Positions 45,548 to 55,705 of a stretch of DNA of 64,000 nt are shown one piece after another. Both the position numbers and the translations under genes were made by a program. The notes under the pieces are model-generated. The model worked only from the letters and a program-made list of their open reading frames with translations. It did not search any database and was not told where the DNA came from. How positions within the stretch are numbered: position 1 is the first letter of the stretch; the number at the start of each line of letters is the position of its first letter. The stretch is from assembly GCF_011516825.1 (NCBI RefSeq), contig NZ_WOTA01000004.1, forward strand, positions 1 to 64,000, given 5' to 3'. Source of the stretch: Acetobacter oeni. Its GTDB lineage: Bacteria > Pseudomonadota > Alphaproteobacteria > Acetobacterales > Acetobacteraceae.

Positions 45548-46216
45548 TCAGCACGCTCCGGGCAGCAGACGCGCCGCAATCTCAGGCACCTCGTCAATCG
45601 TCGTTGCTGTTGCCGTCGCGCCATCGGCACAGGCCGGAATGCCATAACCCCAGGCGGCAAAAATCGAGCAGGCGCCGGCGCCGGTCGCAGTTCTGATGTC
45701 GTTGGCATGGTCCCCGATCATCACGCTGTCCGCCGCGTCCCCGTCAGCCAGACGGATCGTGCCGAGCAGATGACCGGAATCGGGTTTGCGTGTCGCGAAG
45801 GAATCTCCGCCACCCACCGCAGAGAGCAGGTCCATCAGACCGTATCCCTCAAGGATCGAACGCGCCGCCGATACAGGCTTGTTGGTACAAACAGCCAGAT
45901 GCCATCCCTGATCCCGCATCCGGATAAGCGTGGCCTTCGCACCGGGAAACAGCCGTGACCGCTCCGTCGCGCGCGGCCCGTAAATCTCCATGAAACGCTT
46001 TGTCGCTTTCTGCCGGTCAATCGTCGCGGCCCCCGGCCCGCTGCGCGACAGGGCACGCTCCACCAGAACCGCCACACCATCGCCGATCATACTTCGGACC
46101 GCACCGACATCCAGTTCAGAAAGTCCGTAGTCCTGAAGCAGGATGTTTACGCTGTCCGCGAGATCCGGAAGGGAGTCGACAAGCGTCCCGTCAAGATCGA
46201 AAACCGCCAGCCGCAT
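45548..46216 (-). CDS. gph: Phosphoglycolate phosphatase (HAD family)
   Basis: A 222-residue HAD hydrolase. The nucleophile motif is FDLDGTLVDSLPDLADSV, motif II lies in the CTNKP segment, and motif IV is MIGDHANDIRTA. It matches Gph, which removes 2-phosphoglycolate arising from oxygenation reactions and DNA repair. ATG 46216 is preceded by GGGAGGAG, which decides it over the upstream ATG at 46237. Divergent from glmU. Confidence 0.9.
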   Translation of the reverse strand: MRLAVFDLDGTLVDSLPDLADSVNILLQDYGLSELDVGAVRSMIGDGVAVLVERALSRSGPGAATIDRQKATKRFMEIYGPRATERSRLFPGAKATLIRMRDQGWHLAVCTNKPVSAARSILEGYGLMDLLSAVGGGDSFATRKPDSGHLLGTIRLADGDAADSVMIGDHANDIRTATGAGACSIFAAWGYGIPACADGATATATTIDEVPEIAARLLPGAC

Positions 46217-46329
46217 GATCTTTCTCCTCCCGGTCACATTCTCGGAAAATCATCGTAACGCGAAGTGACAGCTCGGGGCACCCCGGAGGTTTGACAGGAC
46301 TCCGGCTCTGGCTTACCGCAGAAAATATC

Positions 46330-47718
46330 ATGATAAATTCGCAGTTTTCCGCTTCATCGTCCGGTTTGTCACCTACCGGCTCCTCAACGGCCGTTCTTCT
46401 CGCCGCAGGCCTCGGCACCCGTATGCGGTCCGCGCTCCCCAAAGCCATGCAGCCGCTCGCCGGCCAGCCCATGCTCTCACACCTCATCGCCAGCGCCGCC
46501 AGCGTCTTTGATAAGGTCGTCGTCGTAATCGGTCCCGACATGGACGATGTTGCGAAACTCGCCGCCCCCCACGCCACCGTCATACAGCATGATCGCCTTG
46601 GCACCGCCCATGCCGCTCTTCAGGCCGAAAACCTGTTCGGCGATGGTGACGTCGCCGTGCTCTACGCCGACAACCCGCTTATCAGCGCCGAAACCATGGA
46701 ACGCCTGCTGGCCACCCAACGCGCGGGAACCGGCCCGGACCGCGCTGATCTCGCCCTGCTCGCCATGCGCCCCGCCGATCCTGGTCGCTACGGTCGCGTC
46801 ATAACGGATGCGGACGGCACTGTCCGGGAAATAGTCGAATGGGCGGATGCCACGGAGGCGGAACGTGCCGTCGGTCTCTGCAACGCCGGTGTCCTCTGCG
46901 CGGAAGCCGGCCGCTTCCGCGAATGGCTGCACAAAGTCGGTAACGCCAACGCAAAAGGTGAGTATTACCTGACCGATGTCGTCGCCGTTGCCCGCAGCGA
47001 AGGCGGTATCGTCCATGCCGTCGAAGCCCCCGAGAGCGAGTTGCGCGGGATTAATTCCCGCGTGGAACTGGCCGAAGCCGAAGCCATCGTCCAGCACCGC
47101 CTGCGCCGTGAGGCCATGCTCTCAGGCGTCACCCTGACAGCCCCGGAAACCGTGTTTTTCTCTTTCGATACGGTCCTTGAACCCGATGTCACCGTTCAGC
47201 CGAATGTCGTCTTCGGTCCCGGCGTTACCGTTCGCAGCGGTGCCGAAATCCGTGCCTTCAGTCACCTCGAAGGCTGCGAGGTCGGCCCGCGCGCCCTAGT
47301 CGGACCTTATGCGCGCCTGCGCCCCGGCAGCACGCTCGGCGAAGCCTCGCATGTCGGCAACTTCGTCGAACTGAAAGCCACGACCCTCGGCGCGGGCGCG
47401 AAAGCCAACCACCTGACTTATCTCGGCGATTCCAGTATCGGCGCCGGCACCAATGTCGGGGCGGGTACCATCACCTGCAATTACGACGGCGTGTTCAAAC
47501 ACCGTACCACGATCGGTGAAAACGCCTTCATCGGATCGGATTCTATTCTTGTCGCCCCGGTGACCATAGGCGACGGTGCCCTGATTGCGGCCGGAAGTGT
47601 GATTACCAGGGATGTCGAGACTGACTCCCTCGCTGTCGCGCGTAGCACACAGGTGAATAAACCGGGCCGGGCCGCGCGTTTCCGCGCCGCTCTGCGGGCA
47701 AAGAAGGAACAGGGCTGA
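46330..47718 (+). CDS. glmU: Bifunctional GlmU (glucosamine-1-P acetyltransferase/GlcNAc-1-P uridyltransferase)
   Basis: A 462-residue cytosolic enzyme making UDP-GlcNAc for peptidoglycan and LPS. The N-terminal nucleotidyltransferase domain has AVLLAAGLGTRMRSALPKAM, and VLYADNPLI with the metal Asp. The C-terminal left-handed beta helix acetylates: ARLRPGSTLGEASHVGNFVELKATTLG and HLTYLGDSSIGAGTNVGAGTITCNYDG are characteristic. About 17 extra residues precede the first motif from ATG 46330. The stop overlaps the glmS start (TGATG), so the two successive pathway steps are translationally coupled. Confidence 0.96.
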   Translation: MINSQFSASSSGLSPTGSSTAVLLAAGLGTRMRSALPKAMQPLAGQPMLSHLIASAASVFDKVVVVIGPDMDDVAKLAAPHATVIQHDRLGTAHAALQAENLFGDGDVAVLYADNPLISAETMERLLATQRAGTGPDRADLALLAMRPADPGRYGRVITDADGTVREIVEWADATEAERAVGLCNAGVLCAEAGRFREWLHKVGNANAKGEYYLTDVVAVARSEGGIVHAVEAPESELRGINSRVELAEAEAIVQHRLRREAMLSGVTLTAPETVFFSFDTVLEPDVTVQPNVVFGPGVTVRSGAEIRAFSHLEGCEVGPRALVGPYARLRPGSTLGEASHVGNFVELKATTLGAGAKANHLTYLGDSSIGAGTNVGAGTITCNYDGVFKHRTTIGENAFIGSDSILVAPVTIGDGALIAAGSVITRDVETDSLAVARSTQVNKPGRAARFRAALRAKKEQG

Positions 47719-49541
47719 TGTGTGGCATCTGCGGCGTCGTCGGGCACCGCCCCGCGACCCCCATCGTTTTTGAGGGACTGCGCCGGCTCGAATATCGCGG
47801 CTACGACTCAGCCGGCATCGCAACCCTGGACGATGGTCGTATCGAACGTCGACGGGCGGCGGGAAAACTCGATAACCTCGCAGCCGTGCTCGAAGATCAG
47901 CCGCTCTATGGCACAACCGGGATCGGACACACCCGCTGGGCCACCCACGGCGCCCCGACCGTGAACAACGCCCATCCGCACAGCACGAGCCGTGTCGCAA
48001 TTGTTCATAACGGTATCATTGAGAACTTCGAGACACTCCGTAAGGAACTCGAAGCTGCCGGAGAGGTTTTTGAAACCGAAACCGACAGCGAAACCATCGC
48101 CAGACTGGCCGATTTTCATCTCGCCGCCGGCAAATCTCCGCGCGAAGCCGCGTTCGCAACTCTGCGCCGCCTCGAAGGCGCCTATGCCATCGCCATGATC
48201 TTCGCCGGACACGAAGGCCTGATGATCGGCGCCCGCCGTGGTGCGCCGCTTGCCGTCGGCTTCGGGGATGGCGAGATGTTTCTCGGCTCCGACAGCCTCG
48301 CTCTCGCGCCGCTGACCCGCCGCATCGCCTATCTCGATGACGGCGACCGCGTCATCATCACACCGGAAAAAGCCGAATTTTTCGATCATACCGGCAAACC
48401 TGTGGAGCGCACGATCCAGACCACAGCGGCGATCGCCGGCTCCGTCGGAAAAGATGGCTACCGGCACTTCATGGAAAAGGAACTGCACGAACATCCGCTT
48501 GTAATCGGGCAAACCTTGCAACGCATGGTCGATCCGGCAACGCGCAAGGTCATCCTGCCGGATATGCCGTTCGATCTCGCCACCATTCCGCGTGGCGTGA
48601 TCACGGCCTGCGGTTCCGCCTATTTCGCAGGAATGATCGGACGCTACTGGCTGGAAGAAATCGCACGTCTGCCCATCGACATCGATGTCGCCAGCGAACT
48701 TCGCTACCGCAATCCCCCGCTCACACCCGGTTCCCTCGGGATGCTGATCTCCCAGTCCGGCGAAACAGCAGACACACTGGCCGCTCTGCGCGCACTCAGG
48801 GGCATCGGTTTGCCCGTGCTCTCCGTGCTGAACGTCGAACACAGCACCATGGCACGCGAGAGCGATGTCGTGCTCGGCACCGTTGCAGGTCCGGAAATTT
48901 CCGTGGCCTCAACAAAGGCCTTCACAGCCCAACTCACGGTCCTCGCCTGTCTGACCATCGCCATCGCCCGGGCAAAGGGAACTCTGGACGAACAGGGCGA
49001 AGACGAACTTGTCGCTGCCCTTCTGGATCTTCCCACAAGGGCGGAGCAGGTCTTCGCGCACCAGGACGCCATACGAAACATGGCGAGAATCGTCGCAGAA
49101 GCACGGGACGTTCTTTATCTCGGTCGGGGCAGCGCCTTTCCGGTTGCCATGGAAGGCGCCCTGAAACTCAAGGAAATTTCCTACATCCATGCCGAAGCCT
49201 ACGCCGCCGGCGAGATGAAGCACGGGCCGATTTCCCTGATCGACCGCACCGTCCCGATTGTTGCGTCCATCCCGTCCGGACCCCTGTTCGAAAAAACCCT
49301 GTCAAACCTTCAGGAGGCAAAGGCGAGGGGAGGGCGACTGCTCGCCTTTACCGATGAAGCCGGTGCCGACCGGCTTTCAGCCGTTGCCGAACAGACCATC
49401 GCGCTGCCGAAAGTGCATCCGTTCGTGACACCGATCATCCAGACCATCGGCGTGCAGATTCTGGCTTACGAAACAGCTCTGCTGAAAGGAACGGATGTCG
49501 ATCAGCCACGGAATCTGGCGAAATCCGTTACCGTGGAGTGA
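47718..49541 (+). CDS. glmS: Glutamine-fructose-6-phosphate aminotransferase
   Basis: A 607-residue enzyme that makes glucosamine-6-phosphate from fructose-6-P and glutamine, the entry step of amino sugar synthesis. MCGICGVVG carries the N-terminal nucleophile Cys2 of the glutaminase domain. Two SIS domains follow, with GVITACGSAYFAGMIGRYWLEE and ISQSGETADTLAALR. It ends with the usual LLKGTDVDQPRNLAKSVTVE. Start and stop agree with family length. No glmS ribozyme is upstream; expression depends on the coupled glmU. Confidence 0.97.
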   Translation: MCGICGVVGHRPATPIVFEGLRRLEYRGYDSAGIATLDDGRIERRRAAGKLDNLAAVLEDQPLYGTTGIGHTRWATHGAPTVNNAHPHSTSRVAIVHNGIIENFETLRKELEAAGEVFETETDSETIARLADFHLAAGKSPREAAFATLRRLEGAYAIAMIFAGHEGLMIGARRGAPLAVGFGDGEMFLGSDSLALAPLTRRIAYLDDGDRVIITPEKAEFFDHTGKPVERTIQTTAAIAGSVGKDGYRHFMEKELHEHPLVIGQTLQRMVDPATRKVILPDMPFDLATIPRGVITACGSAYFAGMIGRYWLEEIARLPIDIDVASELRYRNPPLTPGSLGMLISQSGETADTLAALRALRGIGLPVLSVLNVEHSTMARESDVVLGTVAGPEISVASTKAFTAQLTVLACLTIAIARAKGTLDEQGEDELVAALLDLPTRAEQVFAHQDAIRNMARIVAEARDVLYLGRGSAFPVAMEGALKLKEISYIHAEAYAAGEMKHGPISLIDRTVPIVASIPSGPLFEKTLSNLQEAKARGGRLLAFTDEAGADRLSAVAEQTIALPKVHPFVTPIIQTIGVQILAYETALLKGTDVDQPRNLAKSVTVE

Positions 49542-49670
49542 ACCCCGGAGCAGTCCGCCGCGTGCAGTCCGCCTGCGTCAGGATGTCCGCAACCGTAAAG
49601 CGCCCGGAAAATGGCGCGTGCAATCCGTATCGAATCAGATGCGGCGACCGGAAGACCGAAGACGAGACAT

Positions 49671-49700
49671 AAAAAAACCGTGGCCTTGTAAAAAACCATG
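49671..49700 (-). terminator. Terminator for the YfdX gene (minus strand)
   Basis: On the minus strand CCATGG pairs with CCACGG (one G-U) and is followed directly by a run of seven T. It lies about 65 bases beyond the YfdX stop. The stem is short, but the T-run is the best in the window. Confidence 0.45.
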
Positions 49701-49721
49701 GCTCAGACTGGCATACCGCTC

Positions 49722-49748
49722 GGATGCGACGAGAGACCCGTCGCATCC
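49722..49748. terminator. Hairpin between convergent glmS and YfdX genes
   Basis: A perfect 10-bp stem: GGATGCGACG (49722-49731) with CGTCGCATCC (49739-49748), loop AGAGACC, extended by CTC/GAG with a one-base bulge. It lies between two convergent genes and may work for both. Confidence 0.6.
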
Positions 49749-49763
49749 TGAGACAGCCCGCGA

Positions 49764-50483
49764 TCAGTTCTTTGCGGCAGGGGCCTGTCCAGCCGCTGGC
49801 GCACCCTGAGCACCTTTTCCCTGAGCTTGGGAATCGATGAAGTCATCAGAAACAAACACAATTCCACCGAGCGCCTCATTCAGCGCATCAACAGCCGATT
49901 TCGCATCCCGACCTTCCGTGAAAACCGTCGCGCGGTTCACAGCACCTTCGGTCGGCGTCAGCGGAGCCAGAGCCACGATGAAATCGACGTCTTCACTGAC
50001 AACCTGCATCGTATCGGCAGCCTGCTGGGTGGTGCCGGTCTTCAACTGACCATTCGCTGTTCCGACAGCGGCCTTCTTCTCAGGAGCAAGATTCTCGCTG
50101 GCAATCCACTCGCCACCAACCGGAACCCAGACATCAGGCGTCGCTGAAGGCACATGACCCGGAACAGCCGGATGCTGCGGAGCCGGCGTCAGCGCATTCT
50201 CAGCGGTCATCAGCTTCGTGTCAGCCTTCGCGGCCGCCTGAAGGCGCTTCTGTGCGTCGTAAAGCGCCGGAATGGCCTGATCGGTTTTACCAGCCGAAAG
50301 CATATCGCGCGCCATAAGAATATCGACAAGCGCACGCTGACCATCAGCCGACAGATGCTTCAGCGCCCGGCCGGCCTTATACTTTTCCCAGGCCACATGA
50401 GCGCCATGAACAGGGCCGGCATGGGCCAGAACAGGTGCCGCAGCCAGACCAGCAGCAAGAACCAGTGCAGAAAGACGTTTCAT
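49764..50483 (-). CDS. YfdX-family periplasmic protein
   Basis: A 239-residue exported protein. ATG 50483 has AGGA upstream and opens a signal peptide ending VLAHA. The mature YfdX domain shows HLSADGQRALVDILMARDMLSAGKTDQAIPALYDAQKRLQAAAKADTKLM and a C-terminal AVDALNEALGGIVFVSDDFI. In E. coli yfdX is acid-induced through EvgA and the protein is proposed to act in acid or drug stress; that role here is inference. The last ~20 residues are Ala/Gly/Gln/Pro-rich. Monocistronic, convergent with glmS. Confidence 0.88.
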   Translation of the reverse strand: MKRLSALVLAAGLAAAPVLAHAGPVHGAHVAWEKYKAGRALKHLSADGQRALVDILMARDMLSAGKTDQAIPALYDAQKRLQAAAKADTKLMTAENALTPAPQHPAVPGHVPSATPDVWVPVGGEWIASENLAPEKKAAVGTANGQLKTGTTQQAADTMQVVSEDVDFIVALAPLTPTEGAVNRATVFTEGRDAKSAVDALNEALGGIVFVSDDFIDSQAQGKGAQGAPAAGQAPAAKN

Positions 50484-50871
50484 AAATTCAGTATCCTGAC
50501 GACTAAGTGTAACATTCAGTTTCATGTCTATTTTATCTTATTACATAATGCGCGGAAATACCCGCCACGCACCGAATATCAGCTATTCCCTGTTATCAAA
50601 GGCGGAATAAATGATGCTGAAGAACGCAATTTTCCGGAAAATATCCCGGCTGCATAAGCATCAGAGATCCATAAAGAGCTGACAATATATATCTCGCGTC
50701 CGGGTTTTTTCTGCCCGGAGATGAAGTTCTTCCTTCCACATATCTTTTTGAAAAAACCTGCAGGAATAACTTCAGACCGCACATAAAACACGCGGGAATC
50801 ATAAATAAAAATGCCCGCGCAACCCGTCTATGACAGGCATTCACCAACATTCCGGAAAACCCGCCGGCCGC
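50484..50871. other. AT-richer non-coding stretch between the YfdX and inositol-phosphatase-like genes
   Basis: About 390 bases with no convincing gene on either strand. It must contain the YfdX promoter and the 3' end of the upstream transcript. No clear hairpin or repeat was seen. Confidence 0.35.
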
Positions 50872-51660
50872 TTACCCCAGAGGGATACCGACGGAAGCGG
50901 AAAGTGCATCAGCAATCCCCGGCGCCGTCGCGAGGATCGTCCCCGGCCCTTCAATTCCGCCATCCCGCAGAAATGGCGATACCCGCGCCCCGGCCTCAGA
51001 CAAAATCACCAGCGCCGCCGCCACATCCCAGAGATTGATGACAATCTCAATGTAACCATCCAGCCGGCCACACGCGACATCCGTCAGAGCCAGAGCGCCC
51101 GACCCGCCCGAACGCGGCATCGCTCCGAGATCCAGAACAGCCCCGATTTTCTCCATAAAAACCGGCTTCGGAACCCGGCTGCTCCACCCCATCTCAATCA
51201 TCGCACTGCGCGGGTCAGTCACCGTCGAAGCGGTAATCTTTTCCCCGTTGAGATAAGCGCCATGCCCCGCAAGCGCCGTGTAAGTCTCGCGCAGGGCAGG
51301 GGCCACAATCACCCCCGCTACCGGCCTGTCGCCCTCAAGAAGCCCGAGCGACACACACCAGCGATTCCGGCCCCGCGCATAGTTCGAAGTCCCGTCAATC
51401 GGATCCACCACCCAGCGCAAACTGCCATCACGCGCCCGGCCGCCTTCCTCGCCCTGAAAACCATCCTCCGGAAACAGCGCCTGCATCCGCCGCGAAATAA
51501 ACGCCTCAACAGCACCATCCGTCTCTGTCAGCCAGTCCTGCGCCGATTTCTGAACAGCAATTGGCCCCCCCGAAGGAGGGCGCATCGAAAGAGCCATGCG
51601 GGCGGCATCATCCACAACGGCACGGGCGGCTTCAAAACGACGTTCAAGAGCGGCTGACAT
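50872..51660 (-). CDS. Inositol monophosphatase family protein
   Basis: A 262-residue metal-dependent phosphatase. The first metal motif is GEEGG (about residue 70), the second is WVVDPIDGTSNYARG and the third WDVAAALVILSEAGARV. In Alphaproteobacteria such proteins act as histidinol-phosphatase (HisN), inositol phosphatase (SuhB) or PAP phosphatase; nothing here decides. ATG 51660 has GGAGG ten bases before, favouring it over the upstream ATG 51729. Divergent from sucC across 310 bases. Confidence 0.88.
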   Translation of the reverse strand: MSAALERRFEAARAVVDDAARMALSMRPPSGGPIAVQKSAQDWLTETDGAVEAFISRRMQALFPEDGFQGEEGGRARDGSLRWVVDPIDGTSNYARGRNRWCVSLGLLEGDRPVAGVIVAPALRETYTALAGHGAYLNGEKITASTVTDPRSAMIEMGWSSRVPKPVFMEKIGAVLDLGAMPRSGGSGALALTDVACGRLDGYIEIVINLWDVAAALVILSEAGARVSPFLRDGGIEGPGTILATAPGIADALSASVGIPLG

Positions 51661-51972
51661 CTGATCCTCCGGCACATCGGCCGGCCTCTGCTGCGGGGAA
51701 ACACCGGAGTCCGGTTCCCCTCCTGACACGAAACACCTTCCAGATAGGCCGCCCCGCTACGGGAAGTCGACCCTCCCGCCGCTCATAACCAGCAGACAGG
51801 CACGGTATTTTGTTTTGGCATCAGGCTGCATCGCGCCTAACGTTCGTTCCGTCTCATCTTCGGCTGTAAAAACAATAACTAAAGGCGAAGCCGGGATTTC
51901 GGAGCGGTCAGGATGCGCGACTATGGGTGGTCAGCGTTCAGGCCCTGTTCCAGCCGGATTCAGGACAGAAGA
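51661..51972. other. Divergent intergenic region upstream of sucC
   Basis: About 310 bases between two divergent genes. It must carry promoters in both directions. A TTG..-rich stretch at 51808-51820 and the AT-rich stretch at 51868-51885 are the only low-GC parts. No palindrome that I would call an operator was found. Confidence 0.35.
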
Positions 51973-53172
51973 ATGAATATTCATGAATATCAGGCCAAGG
52001 AACTTCTGAAGTCCTTTGGTATACCCATCCCCCGTGGCGTCGTCGTCCACTCCCCGGATGAAGCCCGTGACGCAGCAAAGTCCCTCGGCGGGCACCTCTT
52101 CGTCGTCAAGGCCCAGATCCACGCAGGTGGCCGAGGCGCCGGGCACTATTCCGGTGAGCCCGCCTGTAGCGGCGTCCGGCTCGTCAAGACACCGGACGAG
52201 GCCAGAACAGCCGCTTACGAAATGCTGGACCGCACCCTCATCACCCGTCAGACCGGTCCCCAGGGACGCGTGGTCCGCAAACTCTACATCGAAGAAGGAT
52301 GCCCGATCGAACGCGAACTCTACTTCTCCATGCTTATAGACCGGGCGGAACGCTGCATCGTCATCGTCGCCTCCGAAGCAGGCGGCATGAGCATCGAAGA
52401 CGTTGCCGAAAAAATGCCCGACAAGATCCGCAAGGTCGCCATCGACCCGGCGCTCGGCCTCGCCGATCACCAGTCCCGGGAACTCGCAACCAGACTCGGG
52501 CTGCACGGCTCGCAGATCCACCAGTTCGCGGAAATCGTCCGCTCCGCTTACACAGCTTTCACCACGCTCGATGCCGCCCTGATCGAAACCAACCCGCTGG
52601 TCGTGCTGAAAGACGGTTCCCTGCTGATCCTCGATGCGAAAATGGCCTTCGACGACAATGGCCTGTTCCGTCATAAAGCCATCCTTGAACTCCGTGATCC
52701 CAACGAAGAAGACCCCCGCGAGCAGGAAGCCGCCCGCTTCGGCCTGTCCTATGTCGGCCTCGACGGCACCATCGGCTGCATGGTCAACGGCGCCGGTCTC
52801 GCCATGGCCACCATGGACATCATCCACGAAGAAGGAGAATCCCCCGCCAACTTCCTCGATGTCGGCGGCGGCGCCTCAAAAGAAAAAGTCAGCGCCGCCT
52901 TCCGCATTCTCCTGGGCGATTCACGGATCGAAGGCGTGCTGGTCAACATTTTCGGTGGCATCATGCGCTGCGATGTCATCGCCGACGCCGTCATCTCGGC
53001 CTGTCGTGAAGTCGGCCTGCACGTGCCCCTCGTCGTCCGCCTCGCCGGAACCCGCGTAGAGGAGGGCATGGCCCTGATCACAAATTCCGGCCTCAATGTC
53101 ATCGTCGCGACGGATCTCGGAGACGCCGCCCGTAAAATCGTTGCCGCCGTACGCGCCCGGAGGACTGCCTGA
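51973..53172 (+). CDS. sucC: Succinate-CoA ligase beta subunit (or malate-CoA ligase subunit)
   Basis: A 399-residue ATP-grasp subunit. [22 protein letters not shown] opens the domain, [14 protein letters not shown] binds nucleotide, LIETNPLVV and [12 protein letters not shown] follow. It carries the short [16 protein letters not shown] insert seen in alphaproteobacterial SucC. Several stretches ([29 protein letters not shown]) also resemble MtkA of malate-CoA ligase. Its ATG 51973 follows AGGA. It is coupled to sucD (TGATG). With SucD it makes ATP from succinyl-CoA in the TCA cycle; the sequence alone does not exclude malate as substrate. Confidence 0.88.
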   Translation: MNIHEYQAKELLKSFGIPIPRGVVVHSPDEARDAAKSLGGHLFVVKAQIHAGGRGAGHYSGEPACSGVRLVKTPDEARTAAYEMLDRTLITRQTGPQGRVVRKLYIEEGCPIERELYFSMLIDRAERCIVIVASEAGGMSIEDVAEKMPDKIRKVAIDPALGLADHQSRELATRLGLHGSQIHQFAEIVRSAYTAFTTLDAALIETNPLVVLKDGSLLILDAKMAFDDNGLFRHKAILELRDPNEEDPREQEAARFGLSYVGLDGTIGCMVNGAGLAMATMDIIHEEGESPANFLDVGGGASKEKVSAAFRILLGDSRIEGVLVNIFGGIMRCDVIADAVISACREVGLHVPLVVRLAGTRVEEGMALITNSGLNVIVATDLGDAARKIVAAVRARRTA

Positions 53173-54047
53173 TGTCCATTCTTGTCGATCACAACACAAA
53201 AGTTATCGTCCAGGGCTTCACCGGCGCACAAGGCACGTTCCACTCGCAGGAATCCCTAGCTTACGGCACGAAAATCGTCGGCGGCGTCACGCCTGGCCGG
53301 GGCGGTGAGAGCCATCTCGGCCTGCCGGTTTTCGACACTGTCGAGCAGGCACAGCAAGAACTGAAGGCCGATGCCACAGTCATCTTCGTCCCGCCCCCCG
53401 GCGCCGCCGACGCCATTCTCGAAGCCATCGCCAATGACATCCGGCTTATCGTCTGCATCACCGAAGGCATCCCCGTGCAGGATATGCTCCGTGTCCGCAT
53501 GGAACTGAACCGCTCATCCAGCCTTCTCATCGGCCCCAACTGCCCCGGCGTGATCACCCCGGACGCCTGCAAGATCGGAATCATGCCAGGCCCGATCCAT
53601 CGACGCGGCCATGTCGGCATCGTCTCCCGCTCCGGAACCCTTACCTACGAGGCCGTAGCCCAGACCACAGCGGTCGGCATGGGTCAGAGCACCAGTGTCG
53701 GCATTGGTGGCGACCCCATCAAAGGCCTTGATTTTGTCGATGTGCTGGAAATGTTTCTCGCTGATCCGGAAACAGAATCCATCATTATGATCGGAGAAAT
53801 CGGCGGCACCTCGGAAAATGACGCCGCCCGCCTCCTCCAGGACAGCCACATCAAAAAACCCGTCGTCGCCCTCGTTGCCGGGATCACCGCTCCCCCGGGG
53901 CGCAGAATGGGTCATGCCGGCGCCGTCATTTCCGGTGGCGAAGACACAGCCGCAGCCAAAATCGAAGTCCTCCGCAGCGCCGGAATCCACATCGCCCCAA
54001 CTCCCGCCGACCTCGGTACCACTCTCCAGACCGTTCTGCGCGGATAG
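53172..54047 (+). CDS. sucD: Succinate-CoA ligase alpha subunit
   Basis: A 291-residue subunit that binds CoA and carries the phosphohistidine. [16 protein letters not shown] is the CoA-binding Rossmann start, [20 protein letters not shown] and [15 protein letters not shown] follow, and the phosphorylated His lies in [14 protein letters not shown]. Length and ends are normal. It starts one base inside the sucC stop. No other TCA gene is nearby; in many Alphaproteobacteria mdh-sucCD-sucAB form one operon, here reduced to sucCD. Confidence 0.93.
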   Translation: MSILVDHNTKVIVQGFTGAQGTFHSQESLAYGTKIVGGVTPGRGGESHLGLPVFDTVEQAQQELKADATVIFVPPPGAADAILEAIANDIRLIVCITEGIPVQDMLRVRMELNRSSSLLIGPNCPGVITPDACKIGIMPGPIHRRGHVGIVSRSGTLTYEAVAQTTAVGMGQSTSVGIGGDPIKGLDFVDVLEMFLADPETESIIMIGEIGGTSENDAARLLQDSHIKKPVVALVAGITAPPGRRMGHAGAVISGGEDTAAAKIEVLRSAGIHIAPTPADLGTTLQTVLRG

Positions 54048-54367
54048 AGCAGGAAGCGAAGTCTTGCACGCCTCTGCTTTGTCCATCAGACAGATCGTAT
54101 TCCACCCGTGGGGCGCCGCCTAATTCCTTAAGACCATGACAACAGAGTTTTGAAACACGATTGCAGAGCCGGCACACTCTGCAATCCATTCTGCTGCTCC
54201 GCACAAGTCATTGTCAGCTGTCATACTGCCCCGATCGCCCGGTCTTCCCGACATCCCAATATAAAAACCAGGAAAAGGGATTGGCTGGGCTGAAGACGTC
54301 ATGATGCTTTTTTACTGCGCCACCGCGTACTGAACGTAATGATCAGCATATTCCTGCACCGAAAAGT
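54048..54367. other. Non-coding stretch between sucD and the antiporter gene
   Basis: About 320 bases between two convergent genes. No gene-like frame is seen. I found no perfect hairpin adjacent to either stop. Confidence 0.35.
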
Positions 54368-55630
54368 TTATGTCGGCGGCGATGCGGATGACGGATAGAG
54401 CCTGCGGGCGACCCGCTCCATGGTCAGCCCCTGCACGATAATGGTGAACACAACCACACCATAACAGACAGGCAGAAGAAGATCCCTCAGGTCGCCCGGC
54501 GGTAACCCAAGCGCCAGCGAGACCGAAATGCCTCCTCGCAGTCCGCCCCATGTCAGAATACCGAGTACACGACCGCGCTCCCATCGCCGGAGATGAACCG
54601 GCAATGTGGACAGCAGCACGCTCAGTGCCCGGACCCCGATGGACAGCGGGATGACAGCCAGTGTGGCGATGACAGTAAACAGATGCGGCGTAATCTCCAG
54701 AATTTCAAATCCGATGAGCATAAACAGCAGCACATTCAAAACCTCATCAATGAGGCTCCAGGCAATGTCGAGTTCCCTGCGGGAGGCTGTGTCGAAAATG
54801 GAATGGCTATAGTTTGTCCCGAAGCAAAGACCGGCGACGACAACAGCAATCGCGCCTGACATGCCAAGCTGACCGGCAATGCTGAAGGTTCCGGTCGCCA
54901 GAGCGAGCGAGGTCAGCAGATCGATGTGTGAATCCCGTTGCGTTTTAAGCACGCGAAGCGCGATCCATCCCGTCACCGCTCCCAGCACTCCGCCACCGAG
55001 CGCCTCGCGACAGAAACTCATGGCAATATCGGACGCTGCTATCCCGTGGCTGTCTCCTGTCGCGAGCCCGATCGTCACGCCAAAAATGACAACGCCCACC
55101 CCATCATTGAACAGGCTCTCACCAGCAAAAACAGCCTGAAGCGGCCCCGGAAGTCCCAGACGTTTCAGCATGCCCACGACGGAAACCGGGTCCGTTGGCG
55201 CAAGAATGGCGCCGAGCACGATGCACCATATAAAGGGAGTGGGATGCCCCAGCAGAGGAAAAACAGCCCAGGCCGCGACCGCCAGGAAGATAACGGCAAG
55301 AACGGTCCCCAGAATGGAGAGGGCTGTGACGGATGCCAGTCTGGCTTGCAGATGTGCGACATTCACCTGCATGGCTCCGGCGAAAAGAAGGAGCGACAGG
55401 GCACCATTCAGAAGTGCCGCTGGCAGATTTATGGCTCCGAGAACGGACCGGGGGAGCGCCTGGAGATCGTATGCCGGGATCAGCGGGTTCAGGATCATAA
55501 TCAGCAGCGAAGTCAGTAGCGAAAAGACCAGAACGCCTATTGTCACAGGAACGCGCAGCGTGTGGTGATTGAGAATGCTAAAGCCGGCTGAGAGTGCGAG
55601 GAGTAATGCGATCAGGCTGATAGTATCCAT
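54368..55630 (-). CDS. Na+/H+ antiporter, CPA1 (NhaP-type)
   Basis: A 420-residue antiporter with about twelve helices. The conserved core reads GAILAPTDPVSVVGMLKRLGLP and AVFAGESLFNDGVGVVIFG, where ND/FND carries the ion-binding Asp of CPA1 electroneutral exchangers. Unlike longer NhaP members it has no large C-terminal cytoplasmic domain. It swaps Na+ or K+ for H+ at the inner membrane and so helps pH and salt balance. Start ATG 55630. Followed on the other side by the acetyltransferase gene on the same strand. Confidence 0.92.
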   Translation of the reverse strand: MDTISLIALLLALSAGFSILNHHTLRVPVTIGVLVFSLLTSLLIMILNPLIPAYDLQALPRSVLGAINLPAALLNGALSLLLFAGAMQVNVAHLQARLASVTALSILGTVLAVIFLAVAAWAVFPLLGHPTPFIWCIVLGAILAPTDPVSVVGMLKRLGLPGPLQAVFAGESLFNDGVGVVIFGVTIGLATGDSHGIAASDIAMSFCREALGGGVLGAVTGWIALRVLKTQRDSHIDLLTSLALATGTFSIAGQLGMSGAIAVVVAGLCFGTNYSHSIFDTASRRELDIAWSLIDEVLNVLLFMLIGFEILEITPHLFTVIATLAVIPLSIGVRALSVLLSTLPVHLRRWERGRVLGILTWGGLRGGISVSLALGLPPGDLRDLLLPVCYGVVVFTIIVQGLTMERVARRLYPSSASPPT

Positions 55631-55705
55631 GAAGGCGACCGCTGACCCTTCCGGTGCCCCGCGTCAAGAAAAACTCCTCATGCCCCGAATAAGATGACAG
55701 AGCCC

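Noticed and set aside
46291-46329. Extra N-terminal residues for GlmU from an upstream start
   Set aside because: ATG 46330 already precedes the nucleotidyltransferase motif by about 17 residues; the upstream part is leader.
47500-47720. glmS ribozyme upstream of glmS
   Set aside because: The region is the glmU coding sequence and glmS starts within the glmU stop codon; no ribozyme core was seen.
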